A stretch of 11,682 nucleotides of DNA from UKL13-2 sp031394335 (lineage in GTDB: Bacteria > Pseudomonadota > Gammaproteobacteria > Burkholderiales > Usitatibacteraceae), in NCBI GenBank assembly GCA_031394335.1, contig JANMXS010000261.1, positions 1-11,682 of the forward strand, written 5' to 3'. Under the pieces are notes generated by a model. It saw only the letters and a program-made list of their open reading frames with translations. It was not told the origin of the DNA and ran no database searches. Positions 4,970-11,682 of the stretch are shown here, piece by piece (within the stretch, counting starts at the first letter, position 1; each line of letters opens with the position of its first letter). A program made the position numbers and the translations under genes.

Positions 4970-7900
4970 GTGGAGGCTCCTGGGGTTGGCACGGTGGGTC
5001 CGGTTGGTGGTGCAGGCGGCGCGGGGATCGCGTTGGGCGCGGGTTCGGCCTGCTCACGGAGCCGCCGATCTTTCCTTTCCTCGATCCATTCGTAGACCAA
5101 TGGCAGTAGCAGCAGGGTGAGCGCCGTAGAGGTGAAGAGTCCGCCCACGACGACGGTGGCTAACGGCCGCTGGGTTTCCGCCCCCACGCCCGAGGAGAGC
5201 AGCATGGGAATCAACCCCAGAATGGCGACGGTGGCCGTCATCAGCACCGGTCGCAATCGGAGCGAGGTGCCTTCGCGAACGGCGTCCCGGGGCGAATAGC
5301 CCTTGGCGCGCAAGTCGTTCAGGAACGACACCAACACGATGCCGTTCAACATGGCCACGCCGAAGACAGCGATGAAGCCGATGGCCGAGGGCACCGACAC
5401 ATACTGGCCTGTGACCGCAAGCCCGATGACGCCGCCGATGATGGCAAACGGGACATTGGTTACGATCAGCGTCGCATGCGTGACCGAGTTGAACGCCGTG
5501 TAGAGCAATATAAAAATCAACCCGATGGTCAACGGAACAATTACGGCGAGTCGCGTCATGGCACGCTGTTGATTCTCGAAAGCGCCGCCCCATTCGATCC
5601 AGTAGCCCTCCGGTAACTTCACTTGTGCCTTGAGTTTCGCGCCCGCGTCTTTCACGAAACCGTCTACGTCGCGGCCCTGGACATCGAGTTGAATGACCGA
5701 GTAGCGCTGCAACTGCTCCCGGCGCACGAAAGAGTAGCCTTCGGCGATATCGATGGTCGCGACCCGGGACAGCGGCACGAGAGCACCGCTCTGCGTGCGG
5801 ATCGGGATGTTGCCGATTGATTGCACGCTGTCACGGAAACTCGCGTCCAGGCGCACTTGCAGATCGAAGCGTTTTACGCCGTCGATAATGGTGCTGACGG
5901 TCTTGCCGCCGATGCCCGCTTGCACGACATCGAGGATTTCATCGGCGTTGATGCCGTATCGCGCCGTTTCTGCCCGGTTCACCTTGATTACCATCTGCGG
6001 CTTGCCTTTGTTGGCTTCCAAGGCAAGATCGGCAGCACCCGGCACCTTGTCAAGCACGGCCTTCATTTCGCCGGCGAGGCGATCCAGAGTGGCCAGATCC
6101 TGGCCGTAAATTTTCAAGGCCAGGGTGGCGCGAACGCCCGATATGAGTTCCTCCACCCGCATCTGGATCGGCTGCGTGGCACCGATGACCACCGTGGGAA
6201 TGGCCTTCTCAAGCGCTTCCTTCATCTCGTTGGCCAGCGCCGGCATGCTCATTTTCTTTGCCCACTCGCTTTCGGGCTTCACGTCGACCAGCACCTCCAT
6301 ATAGTTCACGTCGGCGGTTTCACCCTTCTCGGCACGACCAATGGTTGCCAGCGTCGACGTCACCTGCGGGAACTGCTGCTTCAACGTGGTATCCAGCGTT
6401 TGCGACACGCGAATGCTCTCGTCGAGTGAGGTCGACGGAATGCCGGTCACGCGGAACATGATGTTGCCTTCTTGCAAGGTGGGCATGAATTCCTTGCCCA
6501 GGAAGGGAAACAGCGCCAGCGAAAACACCAGCAGTCCCACGGCGGAGCCAATCACCACCTTCTTGTGATCGAGCGCCCAGTCCAGCAGCGGTAGATAAAC
6601 GGCCTTTGCCCGCCGCACCACCCAAGTGTCCTTCTCGATCTGGGGTTTCAGAATCAAGGCGGCGAGCACCGGCACCAGTGTCAAGGTGAGAATCAATGAG
6701 CCCAGCATGGCAAAGGTAATGGTGAGCGCCATCGGTTTGAAGAGCTTGCCTTCCAGACCCGTGAGCGAGAAGAGTGGCAGAAACACCACGATGATGATCA
6801 TGATGGCGAAGGCGATTGGGTTCATCACCTCGCGCGCGGCCTTCAGGATGATATGGGTGCGATCAACCGGTTTGCCCGATTCGGCACTGTGCGCCAACAA
6901 CCGGAAGCTGTTCTCCACCATCACCACCGCGCCATCGACCATCATGCCGATGCCGATGGCGAGGCCCGCCAGCGACATCAGGTTGGCCGAGAGACCAAAC
7001 TGCTGCATCAGGATGAAAGCGATCAGCATCGCGAGCGGCAAGGTGACGATCACGACGATGGCCGATCGTATTTCGCCGAGGAACAGGAACAACACCACGG
7101 CGACCAGGATGGAGCCCTCCAGCAATGCGCGTTCTGCTGTACTCAGGGCCTTGTCGACCAGCACGGTACGGTCATACACCGGGTTGATGGTCACGCCCTT
7201 GGGCAGCGATTGCTGCGCGATCTTCAACTTTTCCTTGACCGCGTCGACCACGCTCTTGGCATTTTCATTGATGCGGGAAAGGGCTAAGCCCAGGGCGACC
7301 TCTTTGCCATTGCGCGTGACGGCACCAAAGCGCAACGCCGGCGCCTCCTTAATCTCGGCTACATCGCGCACGTAGATAGGAGAGCCTTCGCGTTGTGCGA
7401 TAACGATGCCGCCAATGTCTTTGGTGTTGCTCACCAGGCCCAGGCCGCGCACCAGATACTGCTCCTGGCCGAGGTTCACATATTGCCCGCCCACCTGGCG
7501 GTTGTTGGCCGCCAGCGCTTCCATGACGCTCTTGAAGGTAAGGCCGTATTTGATGAGTTGTTGCGGCTGAATCAGGACCTGGAACTGCTTTTCGTCACCG
7601 CCCCAGGACGTGACATCGTCCACACCGGCGGCCGTGCGCAAGAGGAGCCGCACGTTCCAATCCTGGAGCGCACGGAGATCCATGGACGAAAGCTTCTGGT
7701 CGGCCGATTCGACCGTGTACCAGAACACCTGTCCCAGGCCCGAGCTATTGGGACCCAGCACCGGTTCCCCATAGCCTTCGGGAATACGAGTCTTGGCTTC
7801 CAGGAGCTTTTCGCCGGCAAGCCGTCTGGCGAAATAGATATCGACATTGTCTTTGAAATAGACGCTCACATATGAGAGACCAAAGAGCGAGACCGAGCGA

Positions 7901-8145
7901 ATCTCTTCCACACCCGGCAAGCCTGCCATGGCGGTCTCGACGGGAAAGGTCAGCAGTTTCTCGACGTCTTCAGCAGCAAGGCCGGGGGACTCGGTATAAA
8001 TGTTGACCTGCACCGGTGTTACATCCGGGAACGCATCGACCGGTACCGCGCGAAATGCTTGTACGCCGAAGACGACGACCAGGAAAAAGCCGACCAGCAC
8101 CAATACTTTGTATCGTAGCGATACATCAACAATGGAATTGAGCAT
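4966..8145 (-). CDS. czcA: CzcA-type heavy-metal efflux RND pump (HME-RND)
   Basis: A 1059-residue proton-driven inner-membrane RND pump, the engine of a CzcCBA tripartite complex. TM1 is near 13-31, followed by the HME-typical VDAFPDVTPVQV (36-47) and the porter domain. TM2-TM6 span about 340-500, and FLGKEFMPTLQEGNIMFRV (548-566) is a strong family signature; TM7-TM12 follow to about 1020. The proton-relay helix reads GIGMMVDGAVVMVEN (398-412), keeping D404 and E411, but where CzcA has DFG this protein has GIG. In a by-eye alignment with CusA, the copper-binding Met triad falls on R565, Y615 and E666, which argues against Cu/Ag and for divalent cations. Residues 1033-1059 form a Pro/Ala-rich tail. 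ATG at 8143-8145 has AAAGG 7 bases upstream; the gap after czcB is 10 bases, and the stop overlaps the PII-like start. The family is certain; the exact metal is not. Confidence 0.95.
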   Translation of the reverse strand: MLNSIVDVSLRYKVLVLVGFFLVVVFGVQAFRAVPVDAFPDVTPVQVNIYTESPGLAAEDVEKLLTFPVETAMAGLPGVEEIRSVSLFGLSYVSVYFKDNVDIYFARRLAGEKLLEAKTRIPEGYGEPVLGPNSSGLGQVFWYTVESADQKLSSMDLRALQDWNVRLLLRTAAGVDDVTSWGGDEKQFQVLIQPQQLIKYGLTFKSVMEALAANNRQVGGQYVNLGQEQYLVRGLGLVSNTKDIGGIVIAQREGSPIYVRDVAEIKEAPALRFGAVTRNGKEVALGLALSRINENAKSVVDAVKEKLKIAQQSLPKGVTINPVYDRTVLVDKALSTAERALLEGSILVAVVLFLFLGEIRSAIVVIVTLPLAMLIAFILMQQFGLSANLMSLAGLAIGIGMMVDGAVVMVENSFRLLAHSAESGKPVDRTHIILKAAREVMNPIAFAIMIIIVVFLPLFSLTGLEGKLFKPMALTITFAMLGSLILTLTLVPVLAALILKPQIEKDTWVVRRAKAVYLPLLDWALDHKKVVIGSAVGLLVFSLALFPFLGKEFMPTLQEGNIMFRVTGIPSTSLDESIRVSQTLDTTLKQQFPQVTSTLATIGRAEKGETADVNYMEVLVDVKPESEWAKKMSMPALANEMKEALEKAIPTVVIGATQPIQMRVEELISGVRATLALKIYGQDLATLDRLAGEMKAVLDKVPGAADLALEANKGKPQMVIKVNRAETARYGINADEILDVVQAGIGGKTVSTIIDGVKRFDLQVRLDASFRDSVQSIGNIPIRTQSGALVPLSRVATIDIAEGYSFVRREQLQRYSVIQLDVQGRDVDGFVKDAGAKLKAQVKLPEGYWIEWGGAFENQQRAMTRLAVIVPLTIGLIFILLYTAFNSVTHATLIVTNVPFAIIGGVIGLAVTGQYVSVPSAIGFIAVFGVAMLNGIVLVSFLNDLRAKGYSPRDAVREGTSLRLRPVLMTATVAILGLIPMLLSSGVGAETQRPLATVVVGGLFTSTALTLLLLPLVYEWIEERKDRRLREQAEPAPNAIPAPPAPPTGPTVPTPGAST
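4977..4981 (-). promoter_or_regulatory. Ribosome binding site of the PII-like gene inside czcA
   Basis: AGGAG on the minus strand, 7 bases before the ATG that overlaps the czcA stop. It lies within the last codons of czcA, so the PII-like gene can be translated independently or by reinitiation. Confidence 0.6.
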
Positions 8146-8155
8146 GGGAGGGCCT

Positions 8156-9382
8156 TTAGTGAGAGTCGCCGATTTGCGACTTCAACAATCGGGCCTTCAG
8201 GGCATAGGCTCCGGCGGTCACCACCCGTTCACCGGGTTTCAAGCCCGACTTCACCACCATGCGGCCGCGAAGTTTCTCACCCACCTCGATCGGACGTGGT
8301 TCGAAATGCTCGCCTTCCTGGACAAATACGGTGGGTTGCTCCGACACCAGCACCATCGCGGCATCGGGCAGCGTAAGCGCCTTGACAGCGCCGCCGGTGG
8401 CGATGGCGGCGCTGGCGAACATCTCCGGCTTCAATCGGCCATCGGCATTGCGGACTTCGATGCGACCGCGAATCGTCCGTGTTTCCTTGTCCAGTACGCC
8501 GCCGATATAGGTGAGCCGTCCCTTGAACGTGTCGGTGGGATAGGCACTCACCGTCACCACGGCGTCACTGCCCACTTTCAGTTGGGCCAGATCTTTTTCG
8601 AAAAGGTTGGCCTCAATCCACAAAGTAGAGAGATCCGCGACCGTGAAGAGTGTCTTGTCCGGCGTGGCCAATTCGCCGACCACGGCTTTTTTCTCGATCA
8701 CGGTTCCCGCAAAAGGTGCGGTCAAGGGAAAGACGGAGAGGCCGTTGGCAGTGGCGCCCGTCTTGGCCGACACCCCCAGCATTTCAAGTTTGGCCGACGC
8801 CGCTCGCATGTGGGCACGCGCCTTCTCGTAGTCCGCGCGTGCCCGCAAGTAGTCCTTCTGCGAGATGATCTGTTCGCCCTGAAGCTTTTCTGCGCGATCG
8901 AAATTAGCCTTAGCCACGTCCGTCTCGCTACTGGCTTGCTGGTAAGCCGAACGGGCCTCTCCCATTTCGATGCTGTCCAGCGTGGCCAGCGTCTGCCCGG
9001 CCGCCACTTTGTCCCCCAGATTGGCGGTCACCTTGGCCAGGCGCCCAGCGATTCGGGGCGCGATACGGGCCAGGCGATCCTGGTTGGCCAATATGGTGGC
9101 AGTCACCATGATGTGATTGGATACCTCTTTATCCTCGATAGTCTCAACGACGATACCGGCGGTCTTGATTTCATCGGCCGTGAGTTTCAGGTCACCATCG
9201 TCGCCATGCTCGCCGGCGGGTTTGCCGTCCACCGTCTTGTTGCCTGGTTTGGTGGCGGCCTGCTTGGGCGCGGCTTTGTCGACGGTTTTGGCAGACTCGC
9301 CACCACCACAGGCGGTGAGGACGAGGGCCGCAGCGGTGAGCAGGCTCGCCAGCGCCACACGGCTTGGGAAAGGGGATTTCAT
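8156..9382 (-). CDS. czcB: CzcB-type periplasmic adaptor (membrane fusion) lipoprotein
   Basis: A 408-residue adaptor that would join CzcA to CzcC in the periplasm. Residues 1-24 form a lipoprotein signal peptide with lipobox LTAC, placing the lipid-bearing Cys at 25, followed by GGGES and a flexible Lys/Ala-rich linker with a short HGDDGD stretch. RIAGRLAKVTANLGDKVAAGQTLATLDS (about 111-137) is the first half of the lipoyl domain, 140-200 is a helical hairpin, FPLTAPFAGTVIEKKAVVGE (about 218-237) is the second lipoyl half, and beta-barrel and membrane-proximal domains follow. The N-terminal metal-binding extension seen in some CzcB proteins is not obvious. I chose ATG 9380-9382 because GGAG lies 9 bases upstream and the signal peptide then has normal shape. 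An ATG at 9428-9430 would add 16 polar residues (424 in all) and has only a weak site. czcC ends 52 bases before the chosen start. Confidence 0.93.
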   Translation of the reverse strand: MKSPFPSRVALASLLTAAALVLTACGGGESAKTVDKAAPKQAATKPGNKTVDGKPAGEHGDDGDLKLTADEIKTAGIVVETIEDKEVSNHIMVTATILANQDRLARIAPRIAGRLAKVTANLGDKVAAGQTLATLDSIEMGEARSAYQQASSETDVAKANFDRAEKLQGEQIISQKDYLRARADYEKARAHMRAASAKLEMLGVSAKTGATANGLSVFPLTAPFAGTVIEKKAVVGELATPDKTLFTVADLSTLWIEANLFEKDLAQLKVGSDAVVTVSAYPTDTFKGRLTYIGGVLDKETRTIRGRIEVRNADGRLKPEMFASAAIATGGAVKALTLPDAAMVLVSEQPTVFVQEGEHFEPRPIEVGEKLRGRMVVKSGLKPGERVVTAGAYALKARLLKSQIGDSH

Positions 9383-9391
9383 CGGGAACAA

Positions 9392-9395
9392 CTCC
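9392..9395 (-). promoter_or_regulatory. Ribosome binding site deciding the czcB start
   Basis: GGAG on the minus strand ends 9 bases before ATG at 9380-9382. It supports the shorter CzcB that starts directly with its lipoprotein signal. Confidence 0.5.
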
Positions 9396-9434
9396 ATGAG
9401 AATTCGTTGGGAATGATTGCGGTTTTTCATCGCG

Positions 9435-10727
9435 TCACCGTGTGCGGTCTGGGGTCGTGCCAGCCGCCTGTGTCAATGCGATGCGACTCAAACGCAGGTC
9501 GGTGATGGCCTCCAGCAGATCTCGGCGACTGTCCAGCAACTGGCGGTTGATGAGAACCTGCTGGGCCAGGCTTAACTCGCCTTCGCGCAGCGCTTTCTGC
9601 GAAAGGCGCTGGTTTTCTTCGATAGCGGGCACGACGGTATCGCGCAACGCCTGCACGCGGCGCTGCAGGTTTTCCACGCGTTGCCATAGCGCGCGAACCG
9701 ATGCCTCGACCTCGCGTTCGCCCGCTTGGCGATCAGTTTGTGCCCGCATCTGCTCGGACTTGGCCTGGGCGACATTGCCGGCATTGCGTTTGAAGAGCGG
9801 CAACGGCACGCTAACTGTCAGCGTCGTTATCTTCTCGCGAAATTGTTCCGGGCCTTCGCGGCCCACACCGAGTCCTAATGTCACATCCGGGAAACGCGCC
9901 GCGCGTTCGAGATTGAGCTTGTTCTGCGTCGCCGCTTCCCTGGCGTACAGGCTCTTGACCAGCGTGCGTTCGCGCGCGGTCGACAGCAGGTCGACCACTG
10001 GCAGCAAGACGATAGGTGTATCCAACTCACCGCCCGGCATCGGTAACGAATCCGCCGGCCATTGAAGTAGTTCGGCCAATCGCGACTTCGCCTCCAGCAA
10101 CTGATCGGTCAGCGAGGCCAGCTGGTTGCGAGCACGTCCGGCATCGATCAACGCGACGTTCGCGTCGAGCCGGCTGTCTTCACCGGCGGCCACGCGTTTT
10201 CTGGCGAAAGTCGCGGTGCTCTCGACCAACGCGACGGCCTGCTGCTCGTTGGCAATACGTGCTTGAAGCGCCAACACCTGAACGAAGCGACGTTCCACTT
10301 CGGCACGCAGGTCCCGTAGCGCGGCATCGGTGGCATAGCGGGCGGCGGCAAGTTCCTGACGAGCGGCCTCGCGCCGATAACCCTGCTGGCCGGCAATTTC
10401 CAGTTTCTGCGACACGCCCACACCCCACTCGCGATACGTGGGCGTGGTCAGGTCTGGTTGCGGGCTTTGACGGCGCGCGCGGTCGGCGGTGAGCTCAGGG
10501 TTATTCCAAAGGAGTCCACGCGCGTCCTCTGCCGCACCCTCCGCCGCGATGACGGCGGCACGTGCGGCATTCAGACTCACGCTCTTTTCTTCCGCACGCC
10601 GCCAGGCGGATTCCAAAGTCAGCGGTGCGGGAGCGGATAGTTCAGGGGCGGGGACGGGTGTCGGTGCGACTTGCGCCTGCGCGGTGGCGACCCACAGCAC
10701 GCAAGCGATCCAATGCGTTTTTTTCAT
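9435..10727 (-). CDS. czcC: CzcC-type outer-membrane efflux protein (TolC/OEP family)
   Basis: A 430-residue outer-membrane channel component of the CzcCBA efflux complex. A Sec signal peptide is visible (MKKTHWIACVLWVATAQA, cleavage predicted after residue 18), followed by a Pro-rich segment to about 36. Two OEP repeats follow. The first has NPEL at 76-79 and the CzcC-like VSQKLEIAGQQGYRREA (105-121). The second has ERAARFPDVTLGLGVGRE (274-291) and VSVPLPLFKRNAGNVAQAK (305-323), both typical of heavy-metal OEPs. Long helical stretches between them (about 120-220 and 320-420) make the trimeric tunnel. I see no lipobox Cys at the cleavage site, so it is not an obvious lipoprotein. ATG at 10725-10727 has GAGGA 4 bases upstream, just below a strong hairpin. 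It is the first gene of czcCBA and lies 122 bases after czcI. Confidence 0.93.
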   Translation of the reverse strand: MKKTHWIACVLWVATAQAQVAPTPVPAPELSAPAPLTLESAWRRAEEKSVSLNAARAAVIAAEGAAEDARGLLWNNPELTADRARRQSPQPDLTTPTYREWGVGVSQKLEIAGQQGYRREAARQELAAARYATDAALRDLRAEVERRFVQVLALQARIANEQQAVALVESTATFARKRVAAGEDSRLDANVALIDAGRARNQLASLTDQLLEAKSRLAELLQWPADSLPMPGGELDTPIVLLPVVDLLSTARERTLVKSLYAREAATQNKLNLERAARFPDVTLGLGVGREGPEQFREKITTLTVSVPLPLFKRNAGNVAQAKSEQMRAQTDRQAGEREVEASVRALWQRVENLQRRVQALRDTVVPAIEENQRLSQKALREGELSLAQQVLINRQLLDSRRDLLEAITDLRLSRIALTQAAGTTPDRTR

Positions 10728-10740
10728 ATTGTCCTCAATC

Positions 10741-10765
10741 GTCGCCGGTGGACTTCACCGGCGAC
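10741..10765 (-). promoter_or_regulatory. Perfect hairpin just upstream of the czcC ribosome binding site
   Basis: Two perfect 10-base arms, GTCGCCGGTG (10741-10750) and CACCGGCGAC (10756-10765), flank a 5-base loop. In the minus-strand RNA the hairpin ends 13 bases before the czcC ATG, immediately ahead of GAGGA. No U-run follows, so it is not an intrinsic terminator. It could stabilise a processed czcCBA mRNA 5' end, or as DNA be a protein-binding palindrome. The structure is seen directly; the role is inferred. Confidence 0.6.
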
Positions 10766-10797
10766 AGGCCGAACGGAGTCCGGCAAGAGGACGCGTG

Positions 10798-10814
10798 CGC
10801 GCAACGATTGCGCG
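10798..10814 (-). promoter_or_regulatory. Second hairpin in the czcI-czcC leader
   Basis: Arms CGCGCAA (10798-10804) and TTGCGCG (10808-10814) pair perfectly around a 3-base loop. It lies 2 bases downstream, in the RNA, of the U6 tract, so it is not itself a terminator. It may be part of an mRNA processing or folding element. Confidence 0.4.
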
Positions 10815-10816
10815 AC

Positions 10817-10858
10817 AAAAAACGGAGTCGACTCGCCGGGGCTTAAGCCTTAGGCGAG
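10817..10858 (-). terminator. Terminator- or attenuator-like element after czcI
   Basis: In the minus-strand RNA, arms CTCGCC and GGCGAG (10853-10858 and 10832-10837) enclose the czcI stop codon and an inner palindrome GGCTTAAGCC (10840-10849). A further perfect palindrome GAGTCGACTC (10825-10834) follows, then two bases, then U6 (10817-10822). A stem followed by a U-tract resembles a rho-independent terminator, but the large stem is 9 bases from the U-tract and the nearer palindrome leaves almost no loop, so efficiency is uncertain. Partial termination here would separate czcI output from czcCBA output. Confidence 0.4.
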
Positions 10859-11191
10859 GAGAGGCGGACGAAAGGGATTGTCCGGGGAGCGCTGCGGAAT
10901 AGACTGGCTCACGAAAATGATCGGTACAACGAAGGCGTGCGGCAGTGTTGCTGCGGGTAAGCCGGGAATCGCGACCGCCGTAGAGTGCTGGCAGCTCGGA
11001 CAATCGAGATCACCGAAGCTGATCTTTTTGACCTTGTCATCGGGTGTTTTATCGATATGCTTATGCGCATGATGCCCGATGTGATTTTGCGCGGTCGCTG
11101 CTTCTTCGTGCTGGCAATACTCGGCCACAGCGGCATAGCTCCACTGCAGCGGCAGCATCAACATCAGCAGAACGGCGAAAAAGCGCTTCAT
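10850..11191 (-). CDS. czcI: CzcI-like small secreted Cys/His-rich protein
   Basis: A 113-residue protein with a signal peptide (residues 1-20, MKRFFAVLLMLMLPLQWSYA) and a small exported domain. Metal-ligand residues are concentrated in YCQHEE (25-30), a His cluster HIGHHAHKH (37-45) and a CxxC-type site DCPSCQH (63-69). The C terminus ends in a Pro-rich segment, PDNPFRPPLLA. Signal peptide, AEYCQHE after cleavage, His cluster, Cys pair and position immediately upstream of czcC all match CzcI of Cupriavidus-type czcICBA operons, a periplasmic protein thought to modulate czc expression or pump assembly. ATG at 11189-11191 has only a weak upstream GGGT. The stop lies within the hairpin of the terminator-like element. 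I am fairly sure of the family; its mechanism is poorly known. Confidence 0.85.
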   Translation of the reverse strand: MKRFFAVLLMLMLPLQWSYAAVAEYCQHEEAATAQNHIGHHAHKHIDKTPDDKVKKISFGDLDCPSCQHSTAVAIPGLPAATLPHAFVVPIIFVSQSIPQRSPDNPFRPPLLA

Positions 11192-11238
11192 GACGACCCA
11201 GATTGTGCCAGATAGCCGTGACGCGCCGCAACTGAAAA

Positions 11239-11268
11239 ATTAAACACCAGCACCGGCGCGGCTTTCAG
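11239..11268 (-). promoter_or_regulatory. Possible sigma-70-like promoter upstream of czcI
   Basis: On the minus strand CTGAAA (11263-11268, 4 of 6 to TTGACA) is followed after 18 bases by TTTAAT (11239-11244, 5 of 6 to TATAAT). It would give a leader of about 40 bases before the czcI ATG. The match is moderate and found by eye; the 189-base gap after the ATPase gene makes a promoter here plausible. Confidence 0.35.
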
Positions 11269-11303
11269 ACCAGAAATGCTCGGAGAGCCGCACCTGTTAT
11301 TGA

Positions 11304-11319
11304 GTTTAATGCATTGAAC
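11304..11319 (-). promoter_or_regulatory. Palindrome in the czcI upstream region, candidate operator
   Basis: GTTTAATGCATTGAAC is a 16-base palindrome with one mismatched pair, centred on ATGCAT. It lies about 35 bases upstream of the proposed -35 hexamer of czcI. A 6-base inverted pair (CGGAGA at 11281-11286, TCTCCG at 11321-11326) flanks it. The placement suits an activator or repressor site, but it does not match a known MerR, ArsR or Zur site that I can recall. Confidence 0.3.
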
Positions 11320-11380
11320 TTCTCCGAGAGGCGGCGAGCCATCGGTCGACCTCGCAACCAAAGGTCCGGGTTGGTAGCGA

Positions 11381-11682
11381 CTACGCACGGCTATCACCCC
11401 GCAGCAGCCGTAACCCATTCGCCACCACGATCAGACTCGCCCCGGCATCCGCGAACACGGCCATCCATAAAGTGCCATCGCCGGTTAGCGCAAGTACAAA
11501 GAAAACCATCTTGATGCCGAGCGCAAAAATAATGTTCTGCCAAAGTATCTGCGACGTTTTCTTCGACAAGCGAATGAATTCGGGCAACTTCCGCAGGTCG
11601 TCGTGCATCAACGCCACGTCAGCTGTTTCAATGGCGGTGTCGGTTCCGGCCGCGCCCATTGCGAAGCCGATGCTTGAACGCG
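11381..11682 (-). CDS. Zn/Cd/Pb-type P1B ATPase (CadA/ZntA/PbrA family), 3' part only
   Basis: About 100 C-terminal residues of a heavy-metal P-type ATPase; the gene continues beyond the right edge. Frame and family are clear from SSIGFAMGAAGTDTAIETAD, the end of the phosphorylation/hinge domain that normally follows GDGxNDAPAL. It continues through VALMHDDLRKLPEFIRLSKKT to the last two membrane helices. In those helices, the Lys of NIIFALGIKMVFF and the Asp of AVFADAGASLIVVANGLRLL lie 21 residues apart, as the Lys693 and Asp714 pair does in ZntA, which marks the Zn/Cd/Pb subgroup rather than copper ATPases. The Met after GFA at 11657-11659 is internal and not a start. It ends in TAG 189 bases before czcI and would move divalent metal from cytoplasm to periplasm, feeding the CzcCBA pump. 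No clear terminator follows it. Confidence 0.92.
   Translation of the reverse strand, partial: RSSIGFAMGAAGTDTAIETADVALMHDDLRKLPEFIRLSKKTSQILWQNIIFALGIKMVFFVLALTGDGTLWMAVFADAGASLIVVANGLRLLRGDSRA

Noticed and set aside
6626..7375. Plus-strand open frame of 249 codons inside czcA
   Set aside because: Antisense shadow of the conserved RND transmembrane region; the product is low-complexity Ser/Thr/Met-rich.
9383..9430. Longer CzcB starting at ATG 9428-9430
   Set aside because: It adds 16 polar residues before an otherwise normal lipoprotein signal and has a weaker ribosome site than the ATG at 9380-9382.
8000..9505. Long plus-strand open frame (501 codons) opposite czcB and the ends of czcA and czcC
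   Set aside because: It is antisense to genes with clear domains and signal peptides, and its product has no recognisable motif; high GC on the opposite strand explains the absence of stops.
11192..11380. MerR-family (CadR/ZntR/PbrR) operator with a long -35 to -10 spacer
   Set aside because: No CTATAG- or ACC-GGT-type dyad between promoter hexamers could be found by eye.
11188..11418. Minus-strand 76-codon frame across the czcI upstream region
   Set aside because: It overlaps the ATPase end and the probable promoter; no motif or good ribosome site.
1..11682. tRNA, rRNA, CRISPR array, insertion sequence or phage attachment site
   Set aside because: No cloverleaf-like sequence, regularly spaced repeats, transposase motif or terminal inverted repeat pair was seen on either strand.

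Overview
The window is a heavy-metal efflux island. The organism is most likely a beta- or gammaproteobacterium, judged from the CzcI-CzcC-CzcB-CzcA gene set, the CzcD type and the dockerin-like tail at the left edge; no taxonomic search was possible. Apart from that left-edge fragment, every convincing gene lies on the minus strand, so transcription runs from high to low coordinates.

Right edge to left: the 3' end of a Zn/Cd/Pb-type P1B ATPase (11381-11682, cut by the window); a 189-base gap with a possible promoter and palindromes; czcI (10850-11191), a small secreted Cys/His-rich protein; a hairpin-rich 122-base leader with a terminator-like element; then the tripartite pump czcC (outer membrane), czcB (lipoprotein adaptor) and czcA (RND pump). 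A divergent PII-family gene overlaps the end of czcA by four bases (ATGA). It is followed by a 4-TM protein of unknown function, a ZIP-like permease overlapping it by 13 bases, an AT-rich stretch with one or two small ORFs, a DMT/EamA permease with a very His-rich tail, and czcD, a CDF exporter.

Together these genes would move divalent cations (Zn, Cd, Co, possibly Ni) across both membranes. The P-type ATPase, CzcD and perhaps the DMT permease would move metal from cytoplasm to periplasm, and CzcCBA from periplasm to outside. CzcI is a periplasmic modulator by family. The PII-like protein, 4-TM protein and ZIP-like permease form a tightly coupled accessory cassette whose job is not obvious. 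This is the least explained and most interesting part of the window.

The left end (1-513) belongs to another locus. A plus-strand gene ends there in two dockerin-like calcium-binding repeats (2-217), convergent with the metal operon, followed by about 296 bases with no recognisable gene. No metal-responsive regulator (CzcRS, MerR, ArsR type), transposase, tRNA, rRNA or CRISPR array was found in the window.
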